From DASVAL01 sp035649575 (lineage in GTDB: Bacteria; Planctomycetota; UBA1135; UBA2386), in contig DASRJH010000150.1 in assembly GCA_035649575.1 (NCBI GenBank), forward strand, positions 1-47,968: a stretch of DNA of 47,968 nucleotides. Reading direction: 5' to 3'. Positions 32,103-40,207 of this stretch are shown in pieces. Position 1 is the first letter of the stretch. Each line of letters begins with the position of its first letter. The notes beneath the pieces were generated by a model. The model did no database searches and had not been told where the DNA came from. It saw nothing but the letters and a program-made list of their open reading frames with translations. Made by a program: the position numbers and the translations under genes.

Positions 32103-34799
32103 TCACTTCGCGGGCACGCGCGCCGCGATGCGCGCGCGCCACTGCCGGTAGTCGTCGCGGTCCTCGAGCGCTTCGAACCCACGCGCCGGCAGCTGCGCTG
32201 CACGCAGGCCTCGTCGTTCGGCGAGCAGCAGCTGCGCCATCGCGGCATCGAGCAGGGCCGCGTCGGTCTTGCCGAGGAAGTGCCAGCCGCGCAGCTGGAA
32301 GTCGGCGACGCGCAGCGCACGCCGCGGGTCCTTGCTCGGCAGCTCGGCGAGCGCAGTCGCGGTCTCCACGAGCTTCGCGCCGTCGCCCTTCGTCGAATGG
32401 CAGTTGCCGATCATCTCGAGGTGCTTGCCCATGAAGTCGAGCGCCACCGGGTGGTTCGGCGACTTCGCCAACGCCTGCTGCTGCAGCGCGCGAGCGCGTT
32501 CGACCTCCTCGAGCGCCTCGTCGATGCGCCGTTCGATCTGCAGGAAGCGCGCATGGTTGTGGTGCGCGCCGGCGAGGCGGATCTGGAACTCGATGTGATC
32601 CGGAAACTGGGCCGCGGCCCGCTCGCGGGTCGCGATGCACTCGAGGAGCAGCGTCTCGGCGTTGGGATCCTTCTTGTCGACGAGCACGTTGCCGATCGCC
32701 TCCTGCGCTTCGGCGAGCTGCACGGCGGGCGGCGGCCACGTGCCCTGCTCGGGCAACGCCTTCGCGAGCTGCACGGCTTCCTCGAGCAGCGGCAGCGCTT
32801 CGTCGCCGCGGCTGTGGCGCTGCAGGAACTTGCCGAGGTTCGTGATGCGCAGCAGGAGCAGGGCCGGATCGCGTTCGTTGGCGACGCCGAGCGCCATGCA
32901 CGCGCGCTGCCGATCGACGGCCTCGCGCAGCCAGTCCTCGACGTGCTCGGGCTCGGTGCGTTCGTCGTGGGTGAAAGAACGCGTGGAACAGAGGTCGGAC
33001 TGCGCGCGCAGCGATTCGGCGCGCTGGGTCGGGTCGGGCGGTGGGTCGGCGAAGTCGGCTTCAGCGCGCTCGATCGCCTGGCGCGTTGCCTCGCGGTCGT
33101 TGCCGTGCACGAGCCACGACGCGAGCGTCTTCCAGGCGTGGCCGCGCACGTTGCGCAACGTCGCGGAGCCCGGCGCGTCGCCGAGCACGGCGAGCGCCTG
33201 CTTCAGCGTGGTCACGGCGTCGGCGAGCTTGCCCTGGCGTTCGAACGACATCGCGAGCGCCTGCAGGGCGCGGCCGGCGCGCCATTGCACCTCGGCGTCG
33301 TCGGGATGCTGCGCAAGCAGCTCGCGGAACAGGCGCGCCGCGTCGAGCAACGCGTCGTGCGCGACTCCTTGTGCCTGCGGGACGGCGAGCAGCTTGTCGT
33401 TGCCGAGCCGCACGAGCACCGAGTGCAGCGCCTCGAGGCTCGTGTCGAGGCTCTTTCGCGTGCGCTGCTGCTCCGCGGCGAGTCTGGCCTGCGAGGCCAG
33501 AAGGTCGGCGTTCCTCGCGGCGGTCTCGGCCTGCGAGGCCAACAGGTCGCGGTTCTTCGCGAGCAGCTTCTCCTGGGCCGCGTTCTGCACGAGCAGCCAG
33601 AGCACGAGCATCGCCGCGAGCGCCGCGAGCGAGAGGCCGAGCGAAGTGGCCAGCGTGCGGTGGCGCTGGCACCAGCGCAGCGCGCGCAGCGGCAGGCCCA
33701 GCGGGCGCGCCGCGATGGGCCGCCGGTCGAGCACGGCCTGCAGGTCGTTCGCGAAGGCCGCCATGTCGCCGTAGCGCCGGTCGCGTTCGGGATCCATCGC
33801 GGTGCGCAGCACGAGGTCGAGCTCGTGCGGCGCCGCGGCGTTGAGACTGCGCAGACGCGGCAGCGTCGCATCGCCGCGCGCGAGGTCCGCGTCGCGGAAC
33901 GGCAGCTGCAGCGTGAGCAGCTGCCAGATGCTCGCCGCGAGCGAGAACACGTCCGTGCGTTCGTCGGTCGCCTGGCCGCGGCGTTGCTCGGGAGACATGA
34001 ACGCAGGCGATCCGGGAGTCACGCCGGTGCGCGTCAGGTCGCCCGCGGCGCGAACCTGCGCGACGCCGAAGTCGAGCACGACCGCCTGTCCGTGCGGCGT
34101 GATCATCACGTTGGACGGCTTGACGTCGCGGTGCACGATGCCGCGCAGATGCGCGTGGCGCAGCCCGAGCGCGATCTGCTGGGCGACGCGGACCGCGGCT
34201 TCCCACCACGCGCCGAGGAACAGCTCGCCGGTCGCGTGGTCCGACGCCGCGAGCGCGCGCAGATCGTCGCCGCGCAGCGTCGCCGGATCGCGGCCCTGCA
34301 TCCGGGTGCAGGCCTGCTCGATCGTGGTGCCGGCGATCAACTCCATCGTGAAGAACGGCACGCCCTCGTGTTCGCCCGCGAAGTAGACCGAGACGATCGC
34401 GGGATGTTCGAGCTTGGCGATCGCGTCGATCTCGCGGCGGAAACGCTCGCGCGCGCCCTCGAAGTAGAGCAGCTCGGGCCGGATGATCTTCAGCGCGACG
34501 CGGCGCTCCAACGGCTCCTGGACCGCCTCGTAGACGACGCCCATGCCGCCGCCGCCGATGCGCCGCAGCAGCCGGTACTCGCCGAGCCGTTCGGGAAACG
34601 AAGTCGATCCGCCGGGCCGCGGGCCCAGCATGCCCATCTCGCGGCAGCGGCGGATGCCGCGCTCGAGCGCGGTCGCATGGGCCGTCTGCGCGGCGACGAA
34701 CGCCGCCATCGCGGCCTCGCCGCCTTCGTCGAATCGCGCGATCGCTTCGGCCAGCAGACTCTCGAGGTCGTCGGCGGGGTCCGGTCGGGTAGCGGGCAT
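32103..34799 (-). CDS. Membrane Ser/Thr protein kinase with C-terminal TPR region
   Basis: This is an 898-residue protein. An N-terminal helical extension (1-70) leads to the kinase domain: Gly loop IGGGGMGVVYEA (81-92), VALK with Lys104, catalytic loop HRDVKPSNVM near 221, DFG near 241 and SPEQRRG. All catalytic residues are present, so it should be active. A single membrane helix lies at about 380-403. The extracytoplasmic part contains a coiled coil (RDLLASQAETAARNADLLASQ is a partial repeat) and then TPR-like repeats to the end. The family phosphorylates Ser/Thr on regulatory targets, here in response to an external signal bound by the TPR part (inferred). A minus-strand TAGGAT lies 7 bases before the ATG. 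Confidence 0.9.
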   Translation of the reverse strand: MPATRPDPADDLESLLAEAIARFDEGGEAAMAAFVAAQTAHATALERGIRRCREMGMLGPRPGGSTSFPERLGEYRLLRRIGGGGMGVVYEAVQEPLERRVALKIIRPELLYFEGARERFRREIDAIAKLEHPAIVSVYFAGEHEGVPFFTMELIAGTTIEQACTRMQGRDPATLRGDDLRALAASDHATGELFLGAWWEAAVRVAQQIALGLRHAHLRGIVHRDVKPSNVMITPHGQAVVLDFGVAQVRAAGDLTRTGVTPGSPAFMSPEQRRGQATDERTDVFSLAASIWQLLTLQLPFRDADLARGDATLPRLRSLNAAAPHELDLVLRTAMDPERDRRYGDMAAFANDLQAVLDRRPIAARPLGLPLRALRWCQRHRTLATSLGLSLAALAAMLVLWLLVQNAAQEKLLAKNRDLLASQAETAARNADLLASQARLAAEQQRTRKSLDTSLEALHSVLVRLGNDKLLAVPQAQGVAHDALLDAARLFRELLAQHPDDAEVQWRAGRALQALAMSFERQGKLADAVTTLKQALAVLGDAPGSATLRNVRGHAWKTLASWLVHGNDREATRQAIERAEADFADPPPDPTQRAESLRAQSDLCSTRSFTHDERTEPEHVEDWLREAVDRQRACMALGVANERDPALLLLRITNLGKFLQRHSRGDEALPLLEEAVQLAKALPEQGTWPPPAVQLAEAQEAIGNVLVDKKDPNAETLLLECIATRERAAAQFPDHIEFQIRLAGAHHNHARFLQIERRIDEALEEVERARALQQQALAKSPNHPVALDFMGKHLEMIGNCHSTKGDGAKLVETATALAELPSKDPRRALRVADFQLRGWHFLGKTDAALLDAAMAQLLLAERRGLRAAQLPARGFEALEDRDDYRQWRARIAARVPAK

Positions 34800-34806
34800 C
34801 GCGCGA

Positions 34807-34812
34807 ATCCTA
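34807..34812 (-). promoter_or_regulatory. Putative -10 element TAGGAT, near-leaderless
   Basis: On the minus strand TGCC-TAGGAT-TCGCGCG-ATG leaves 7 bases to the kinase start codon and no ribosome site. Confidence 0.4.
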
Positions 34813-34837
34813 GGCACCCGCCACTGGCCTGCCACGT

Positions 34838-35386
34838 TCAGCGCGGCGCCAGCGGTTCTGGCACCTTGTTGCTGATCGCCGGAATCGTCCGCAGGTAGGC
34901 GAAGATCGCCTGCAGGTCGGCGTCCGTCATCTGCGCATACACGGGTGCGGGCATCGGCGGCAGGATCTTGCGGCCGCGTCCCTGGTGACGGCCCGTGCGG
35001 ATCGCGGCGACGAACTCCTCGGCGGTCCACGAGCCGAGACCCGTTGTCTGGTCCGGCGTCAGGTTGGCCGTGAAGCTCACGCCCCACGGACCGCACCATG
35101 CGGTGTTCGTCGGGGCCGCGCTCATCGGCCAGCCGGCGTTCGGGGGCGGCAGCGGCGCCAGTTCGAAGCTGCTCGGATGGCCCGAGAGCGCGCGCGTCAT
35201 GTCGGGCTCCGGGCCGTTCGCGCCGAGGTGCCATGGCGTGTGGCAGTCGTGGCAGCCCGAAGTACTGACAAGGTAGCGGCCGCGTTCCACGGGCGAGGTC
35301 GCCGCGGATGCGGAGGAATAGGCGGCAGTGGCCGCGACGAGAGCGGTGGCGCTGCCGACGAGCACGAGCTTCCGGATGGTGTTCAT
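34838..35386 (-). CDS. Periplasmic c-type cytochrome
   Basis: This is a 182-residue protein with a Sec signal peptide ending near SASA. One heme-attachment motif is visible, CHDCH in VSTSGCHDCHTPW near residue 45. Axial ligation by a later Met is likely (PPMPAPVYAQM). C-terminal DADLQAIFAYLRTIP is the usual closing helix of class I cytochromes. Its ATG overlaps the stop of the upstream cytochrome gene (ATGA), so the two are coupled. Likely role: periplasmic electron carrier or the heme subunit of an oxidoreductase. Confidence 0.85.
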   Translation of the reverse strand: MNTIRKLVLVGSATALVAATAAYSSASAATSPVERGRYLVSTSGCHDCHTPWHLGANGPEPDMTRALSGHPSSFELAPLPPPNAGWPMSAAPTNTAWCGPWGVSFTANLTPDQTTGLGSWTAEEFVAAIRTGRHQGRGRKILPPMPAPVYAQMTDADLQAIFAYLRTIPAISNKVPEPLAPR

Positions 35387-36495
35387 GATCCCTTCTTCTT
35401 CGGTGATGGTTGGTGAGGTAGCGAGGAGGCCGTGGTGTCGCCCGGCCGCTGCTCGTCGATCCAGCGCGCGATCAGGTCGCGTGCCTGGTCGTCGACGAGG
35501 TGGCGGCCGAACGGCGGCATCTGTGTGATCGGGTCGTCCGCGGCGACGCGCAGCCAGAGCAGCGAGGTGGCGGCGGAGCCGGCGTCGATCCGCGCGCGCG
35601 CCGCACGATGCTGGAACGCGCTGCCAACGCCGAACGTGGTCTCGATCGCGGGCGGTGTCGCGGCCCGGAGCGGGTGGTCGAGCCGCAGGCCCAGGCGCAG
35701 CAGCGGGCCCGACGCGTTGTGGCAATTGCCGCAGTTGCCGTGCAGGTAGCCGAGCGCCGCGCGCTCGGTCGCGGTGCGCGCGTGCACGCGTGGTGGCACA
35801 GCCAGGAACTGCTCGGGCAGGTGACGCAGCAGGCTGCGCGCGACGAGCGACTCGAGGTCGAGCGCGTCCGCCGTGGCCGGTGCGCCGTGCGGCGCGAGCG
35901 GGTCGCGATCGGACGACAGCTGCAACGCCGAGAAGCCGAGCACCGCCGTGCGGCCACCCTCGTGGCAGAGCCGGCAGTCGGCGAGGCTCGGCACGTCGTG
36001 GTGCTTGCCGTTCTGCGTCGCGACGAAGCCCGGCACGCCCCCGGCCGGAGCTAGCACGTCGGCGGGCTCGCCGTTCTTGCGCACGTAGGTCGCGTAGAGC
36101 CACGTGCCGTCGGCGCGGCGCTGCATGAAGCGCGTCTCCACGCCGTCGTCGAACGTGAATTCCTTCCACAGCCGCGTGCCGGTCGGGAACTGCCACGCGT
36201 CGACGTCGCTCGCGTCGACCGCGGTGCCCTCCGGCAACGCGATCCAGCGTCGCTTTCGCGCGCCGTCGGTCCAGAGCGGATACTGCGGCTCGAACGGCAT
36301 CACGCCGTCCGCGAGGCGCCGTGACGCCGCGTCGGCGTAGAGGCCGGTCTGCGCGAGCGTCGCGGGCGGGTGAATGGGGCCCTCGGGCGCGCATGCGACG
36401 GCGTGCAGGCAAAGCCACAGGAGGCACGTCGCCGTTCGTCCTTTCCCAGAAGGGCCGTGCTTCCGAGCAGGGCTGTGGCTTTGTGTCGGGTCCAT
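35383..36495 (-). CDS. Lipoprotein with two CxxCH heme motifs (c-type cytochrome-like)
   Basis: This is a 370-residue protein. The ATG at 36495 gives a lipoprotein signal with lipobox AVAC near residue 36. Two heme motifs are present: CRLCH near 180 and CGNCH near 258, then LIARWIDEQRPG at the end, a typical cytochrome closing helix. The N-terminal part is beta-rich with FEPQYPLWTDGARKRRWIALP, which matches a conserved family of bacterial heme-lipoproteins of unknown role. The TGA overlaps the next cytochrome start. The exact start is uncertain, as no clear ribosome site is seen. Confidence 0.78.
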   Translation of the reverse strand: MDPTQSHSPARKHGPSGKGRTATCLLWLCLHAVACAPEGPIHPPATLAQTGLYADAASRRLADGVMPFEPQYPLWTDGARKRRWIALPEGTAVDASDVDAWQFPTGTRLWKEFTFDDGVETRFMQRRADGTWLYATYVRKNGEPADVLAPAGGVPGFVATQNGKHHDVPSLADCRLCHEGGRTAVLGFSALQLSSDRDPLAPHGAPATADALDLESLVARSLLRHLPEQFLAVPPRVHARTATERAALGYLHGNCGNCHNASGPLLRLGLRLDHPLRAATPPAIETTFGVGSAFQHRAARARIDAGSAATSLLWLRVAADDPITQMPPFGRHLVDDQARDLIARWIDEQRPGDTTASSLPHQPSPKKKGS

Positions 36496-36653
36496 CGGGA
36501 TGGTGGGTTGACCGCGATTCGGTCGAGCGCCGGGCACACCCCGCACGCTCGTGGCCCTTCGAGTGCCAGGACGGGCTGGTTGTCACACCTGCGCCTCGAG
36601 AATCACGCAAGGCATTCCCGCTGCGCGGGATCGACCGCGTCGCCGGACCGCGC

Positions 36654-36659
36654 TAGCCT
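36654..36659 (+). promoter_or_regulatory. Putative -10 element TAGCCT, near-leaderless
   Basis: TAGCCT sits 8 bases before the ATG at 36668 of the sigma factor gene. No ribosome site lies between. Confidence 0.3.
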
Positions 36660-36667
36660 CCTCGCGG

Positions 36668-37267
36668 ATGAGCGATCCCGGCATGGCCACCGCGGAGCTG
36701 GTCGCCGCTGCGCGCAACAAGGACGCCGCGGCCTTGCAGCAGCTGCTGGTGCGCAACCTGCCCGAGCTCGAGGCCTTCGTGCGCCTGCGCATGGGGGCGA
36801 CGTTGCGCAAACTCATGACGGCGCCGGACCTCGTGCAGTCGGTGTGCCGTGAAGTGCTCGAGGATCTCGGCGATTTCGAGTTCCGTGGCGAGGGGCCGTT
36901 CCGGCACTGGCTGTTCGTGCGCGCCGAGAACAAGCTGCGTGAGAAACACCGCTATCACCACGCCGAAAAGCGCGATCGGCAGAAGGCGGTGTCGTTGGCC
37001 CAGGCGACGACCGCCTTCACGGCCTACCTCACGCTGCATACTCCGAGCAAGGCCCTGCAAGTGCAGGAGACGATGCGACGCGTCGAGGCCGCGTTCGACC
37101 AGCTGCCGGAGGACTACCGCGAGGCCGTGACGCTGCAGCGGTTGTGCGGGCTCAGCCACGCGGAGATCGCGCAGCGCATGAACCGCAGCGAGGGCGCCGT
37201 GCGCAACCTCGTCTATCGCGGCATCTCGCGGCTCGCGCTGCTCGTCGACGGCAACCCGGCCGGCTGA
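36668..37267 (+). CDS. ECF-type RNA polymerase sigma factor
   Basis: This is a 199-residue protein. Region 2 shows LMTAPDLVQSVCREVLEDLGDFEFRG and FRHWLFVRAENKLREKHRYH. Region 4 shows FDQLPEDYREAVTLQRLCG, LSHAEIAQRMNRSEGAVRNLVYRGISRLA. The layout matches planctomycete ECF-like factors that are often associated with membrane Ser/Thr kinases rather than anti-sigma factors. One such kinase is encoded 1.9 kb away on the opposite strand. Divergent from the heme-lipoprotein gene (172-base gap); a TPR lipoprotein gene follows after 127 bases. Confidence 0.85.
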   Translation: MSDPGMATAELVAAARNKDAAALQQLLVRNLPELEAFVRLRMGATLRKLMTAPDLVQSVCREVLEDLGDFEFRGEGPFRHWLFVRAENKLREKHRYHHAEKRDRQKAVSLAQATTAFTAYLTLHTPSKALQVQETMRRVEAAFDQLPEDYREAVTLQRLCGLSHAEIAQRMNRSEGAVRNLVYRGISRLALLVDGNPAG

Positions 37268-37394
37268 GGTCGACACAGGCGATCCGTTCCCCCGCGTGCT
37301 TGCCTCGTCCCATGGCGGGCAACACAATCCCCGGCCCGGCCTCAACCGCCCGTCTGCGGTTCTGTCCATGCCCAAGACTGATCTCGGAGGAATC

Positions 37395-39008
37395 ATGCGT
37401 CGGCTCTCATTGCTGTGTCTCTTGTTCGCGGCCTGCGCGACTGCGCCCGCGAACCGATATGGAACGTTCCATCGCCCGATCACGACCAGCTCACCACAGT
37501 GCCAGCAGCGCTTCGACGAAGGACTGTTGCTCTGTTATGGCTTCAACCACGACGAGGCCGTACGCCGCTTCAAAGACGCATTGGCGGCGGATCCGGATTG
37601 TGCGATGGCCTGGTGGGGCATTGCGCACGCGCTTGGCCCGAACATCAATGCGCCACTCACCGACAAGGCCGTCGCCGCGCAGGCCCACGCCGCCGCGCAG
37701 AAGGCGAAGGCCATGAGCAGCAAGTGCACACCGGTCGAGCAGCAGTTGATCGCGGCGATGTGCACACGCTACGCCGACCCGCCGCCCGACGACAGAGCAC
37801 CGCTCGACAAGGCATTCGCGGCCGCGATGAAACAGGTGCGCGTCTCGTTCCCGGCCGACGCCGACGTCGGGGCGCTCTACGCCGAAGCGCTCGTCGACCT
37901 CTCGCCCTGGGACTACTGGACCAAGACACAGGAACCGAAGGCCAACACCAACGAAGTGCTCGCGACGCTCGAGAGCGTGCTCGCGAGTCACCCGAATCAC
38001 CAGCAGGCGATCCACATCTACATCCACGCGACCGAGCCGTCGCGGCATCCCGAAAAGGCCCTGCCGTTCGCGCGACGGCTCGCCGGCCTCGCGCCGGGCT
38101 GCGGGCACCTCGTGCACATGCCCGCACACACCTACCAGCGTTGCGGCCTCTACGCCGATGCCATCGAGTCCAACCTCGAGGGCACCAAGGTCGACCGCGA
38201 CTACTTCGCGAGCGCGGGTCCTCAGGCGATCTACCACCTCTACATGGCGCACAACCAGCACTTCGCGGTCTGGGCCGCGATGTATGCGGGTGACAGCGCG
38301 ACGGCGCTGCGCATGGCCCGCGAGTGCGTGCGCGATCTGCCGCCGCACCTGCTCAAGGACATGCCGCCGTTCTGCGACGGGTTCCTCGCCGTGCCGTGGA
38401 TGGCGATGATCCGATTCGGCCGCTGGCAGGAGATCCTGGCCGAGCCGCAGCCCGGCGAGACGTTCCCGATCGCGCGGGCGCTCTGGCACTACGCGCGCGG
38501 CATCGCGCACACGAATCTCGGCGACCTCGCCGCGGCAGAGAACGACAGCAAGCAGTTCGACGCCGCGGCCAAGCTGGTTCCCGACAGCGCGACGATGGGC
38601 TTCTCGCCGGCCAAGCCGGCGCTCGAGGTGGCGCGGACCGTGCTCGCGGGCGAGCACCTGTTCCGCTCCGGGAAGCGCACGGAAGGCCTCGCGTCGCTGC
38701 GCCGCGCCGTCGAGCTCGAGGACGAGCTGCGTTACGACGAGCCGTCGTCGTGGATGACCCCGGTGCGCCACGCGTTGGGTGCCTTGCTGCTCGAGAGCGG
38801 CGATCACAAGGCCGCGGCGGCCGTCTACCGCGAAGACCTCGCGCGACACAAGGACAACGGCTGGTCGTTGCACGGTCTCGCCGAGGCGCAGCGTCTCGCC
38901 GGCGACCCGGAAGCCGCGAAGACCGATGCGGCCTGCCGCGAGGCGTTCCGCAAGGCGGACGTCGCGATCAGTTCCTCCTGCTTCTGCCGGCAGAAAGCCA
39001 GCAACTGA
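37395..39008 (+). CDS. TPR-repeat lipoprotein
   Basis: This is a 537-residue protein. The ATG at 37395 has a GGAGG ribosome site 4 bases upstream, which fixes the start. The lipobox FAAC (Cys14) follows LLCLLF. TPR-like helical pairs recur: CYGFNHDEAVRRFKDALAAD, AMAWWGIAHALG, NHQQAIHIYIHATE, CGLYADAIESNLEG and GDHKAAAAVYREDLARHKD. It is a probable cell-envelope scaffold with no enzymatic motif. It converges on guaD. Confidence 0.8.
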   Translation: MRRLSLLCLLFAACATAPANRYGTFHRPITTSSPQCQQRFDEGLLLCYGFNHDEAVRRFKDALAADPDCAMAWWGIAHALGPNINAPLTDKAVAAQAHAAAQKAKAMSSKCTPVEQQLIAAMCTRYADPPPDDRAPLDKAFAAAMKQVRVSFPADADVGALYAEALVDLSPWDYWTKTQEPKANTNEVLATLESVLASHPNHQQAIHIYIHATEPSRHPEKALPFARRLAGLAPGCGHLVHMPAHTYQRCGLYADAIESNLEGTKVDRDYFASAGPQAIYHLYMAHNQHFAVWAAMYAGDSATALRMARECVRDLPPHLLKDMPPFCDGFLAVPWMAMIRFGRWQEILAEPQPGETFPIARALWHYARGIAHTNLGDLAAAENDSKQFDAAAKLVPDSATMGFSPAKPALEVARTVLAGEHLFRSGKRTEGLASLRRAVELEDELRYDEPSSWMTPVRHALGALLLESGDHKAAAAVYREDLARHKDNGWSLHGLAEAQRLAGDPEAAKTDAACREAFRKADVAISSSCFCRQKASN

Positions 39009-39042
39009 GTGCCGCGCGTCGCGCGAGCGCTCTCCGAGTGCG

Positions 39043-39519
39043 TCAGTACTCGCGGCGGTCCGGCGTCGACGACCAGTCGCGAAACGCCGCGAGCGCCTCG
39101 TCGCGCAGCAGCGACTCGGTCTGCAGTTCGCGCGCAGCCGGAGCCCGCGCGATCTCGCGGTAGATGTGGTCGTCGTCGAACCCGATGGCCGCGGCGTCGG
39201 CTCGCGTGCAGGCGAAGACGAGGCGCTGCGCGCGAGCCCAGTAGATCGCGCCGAGGCACATCGGGCAGGGCTCGCAGCTCGTGTAGATCGTGCAACGGTC
39301 GAGCTGGAACGAGCCGAGTGTCGTGCAGGCGGCCCGGATCGCGACGACCTCGGCGTGGGCCGTCGGGTCGTTCGCCAGCGTGACGCGGTTCTGGCCCTCG
39401 GCGATCGGGCGGCCGTCGCGCGCGATCACGCAGCCGAACGGCCCGCCGCCCGCGCGCACGGACGCACGGGCGAGCTGGATCGCGAGGCGCATCAGTTGCT
39501 GATCGTTCGGGTCGGTCAC
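39043..39519 (-). CDS. guaD: Guanine deaminase (cytidine-deaminase fold)
   Basis: This is a 158-residue protein from a GTG at 39519. The zinc motifs are TAHAE near 54 (Glu proton shuttle) and TSCEPCPMC near 80. The remainder closely follows Bacillus-type guanine deaminase: PFGCVIARDGRPIAEGQN, AIYWARAQRLVF and a C-terminus ending REY. It converts guanine to xanthine and ammonia for purine salvage or nitrogen supply. A related tRNA-adenosine deaminase is less likely because the C-terminal GFDDDHIYRE pattern matches GuaD. Confidence 0.88.
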   Translation of the reverse strand: MTDPNDQQLMRLAIQLARASVRAGGGPFGCVIARDGRPIAEGQNRVTLANDPTAHAEVVAIRAACTTLGSFQLDRCTIYTSCEPCPMCLGAIYWARAQRLVFACTRADAAAIGFDDDHIYREIARAPAARELQTESLLRDEALAAFRDWSSTPDRREY

Positions 39520-39586
39520 GGGTGCCGAGGATCGCGGTTACCAGGCGAGCGCGCAAGCAGCTGAGGGCCGCAGGCTGTCCAGCAGC

Positions 39587-40089
39587 CTACTCGGTCAGGT
39601 ACTTGACGATCGCCGGATCCTTCAGCATCTCGACGACGACCCTCATCATGGCGCCATCGATCTGGCGCTCGAGATTGGCCATCATGGCGGAGCTGTTCTT
39701 GCCCGCGTAGGTCGCCTTGTAGCCGCCGCCGGTTTCGACGCTCATCACGATCTCGGAACTGATCTTGACGAAGCCCGATGCCGTGTTCGCGGAGTCGACG
39801 CTGAGCTTGAGCACCTTGGGCGCTCCGGCCGCGATGGTCATGCCGCGCGCCGCGAGTTCGCGTTGCGTGATCGTGATCGCGACGTCCGTCCAGGCGTGGC
39901 GGTTGACGAGCCAATGACCACCGCTGACTTCCTCGGTCGAGGGTTGCGCGTTCGTCAGCATCACCCGATGGTTCGACTTGAACTCGGGGATCGCCTCGAA
40001 CGGGCGGTCGGGGGACGGCGTGTAGGCGACCGCCCCACAGGCGCCGAGGAACAACAGAAGCTCACTGCCAGGAATGGTCGCAACCTCAT
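39587..40089 (-). CDS. Envelope lipoprotein with apparent frameshift in signal peptide
   Basis: The body frame (stop at 39587) reads GACGAVAYTPSPDRPF onward, a mature lipoprotein of about 145 residues with beta-rich segments and no recognised family. The best start, the ATG at 40089, has a strong AAGGAG ribosome site (40096-40101) 6 bases upstream and encodes MRLRPFLAVS, but in a different frame. Joining the two near 40060 gives MRLRPFLAVS-LLLFLGAC, an ideal lipobox signal. One base seems missing there. An uninterrupted alternative is the in-frame ATG at 40198, but that would leave almost no room for the divergent promoter and puts LFLGAC at an odd depth. Either a sequencing error, a recent mutation, or the longer start is real. 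Confidence 0.6.
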
Positions 40090-40095
40090 CGAGGG

Positions 40096-40101
40096 CTCCT
40101 T
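40096..40101 (-). promoter_or_regulatory. Strong ribosome-binding site AAGGAG that points to the frameshifted start
   Basis: AAGGAG on the minus strand lies 6 bases before the ATG at 40089. It decides for that start over the in-frame ATG at 40198 and so exposes the reading-frame break near 40060. Confidence 0.6.
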
Positions 40102-40207
40102 CCGCGCCGGGTTGACGGCGGCCCCGGATGGTCGCAGGCGCGGGGACACCTGTCAACGCGGCCAGACAGGCGAGCCCCGCGAACGCTTGGCGTAGCATGT
40201 GCGCCCG

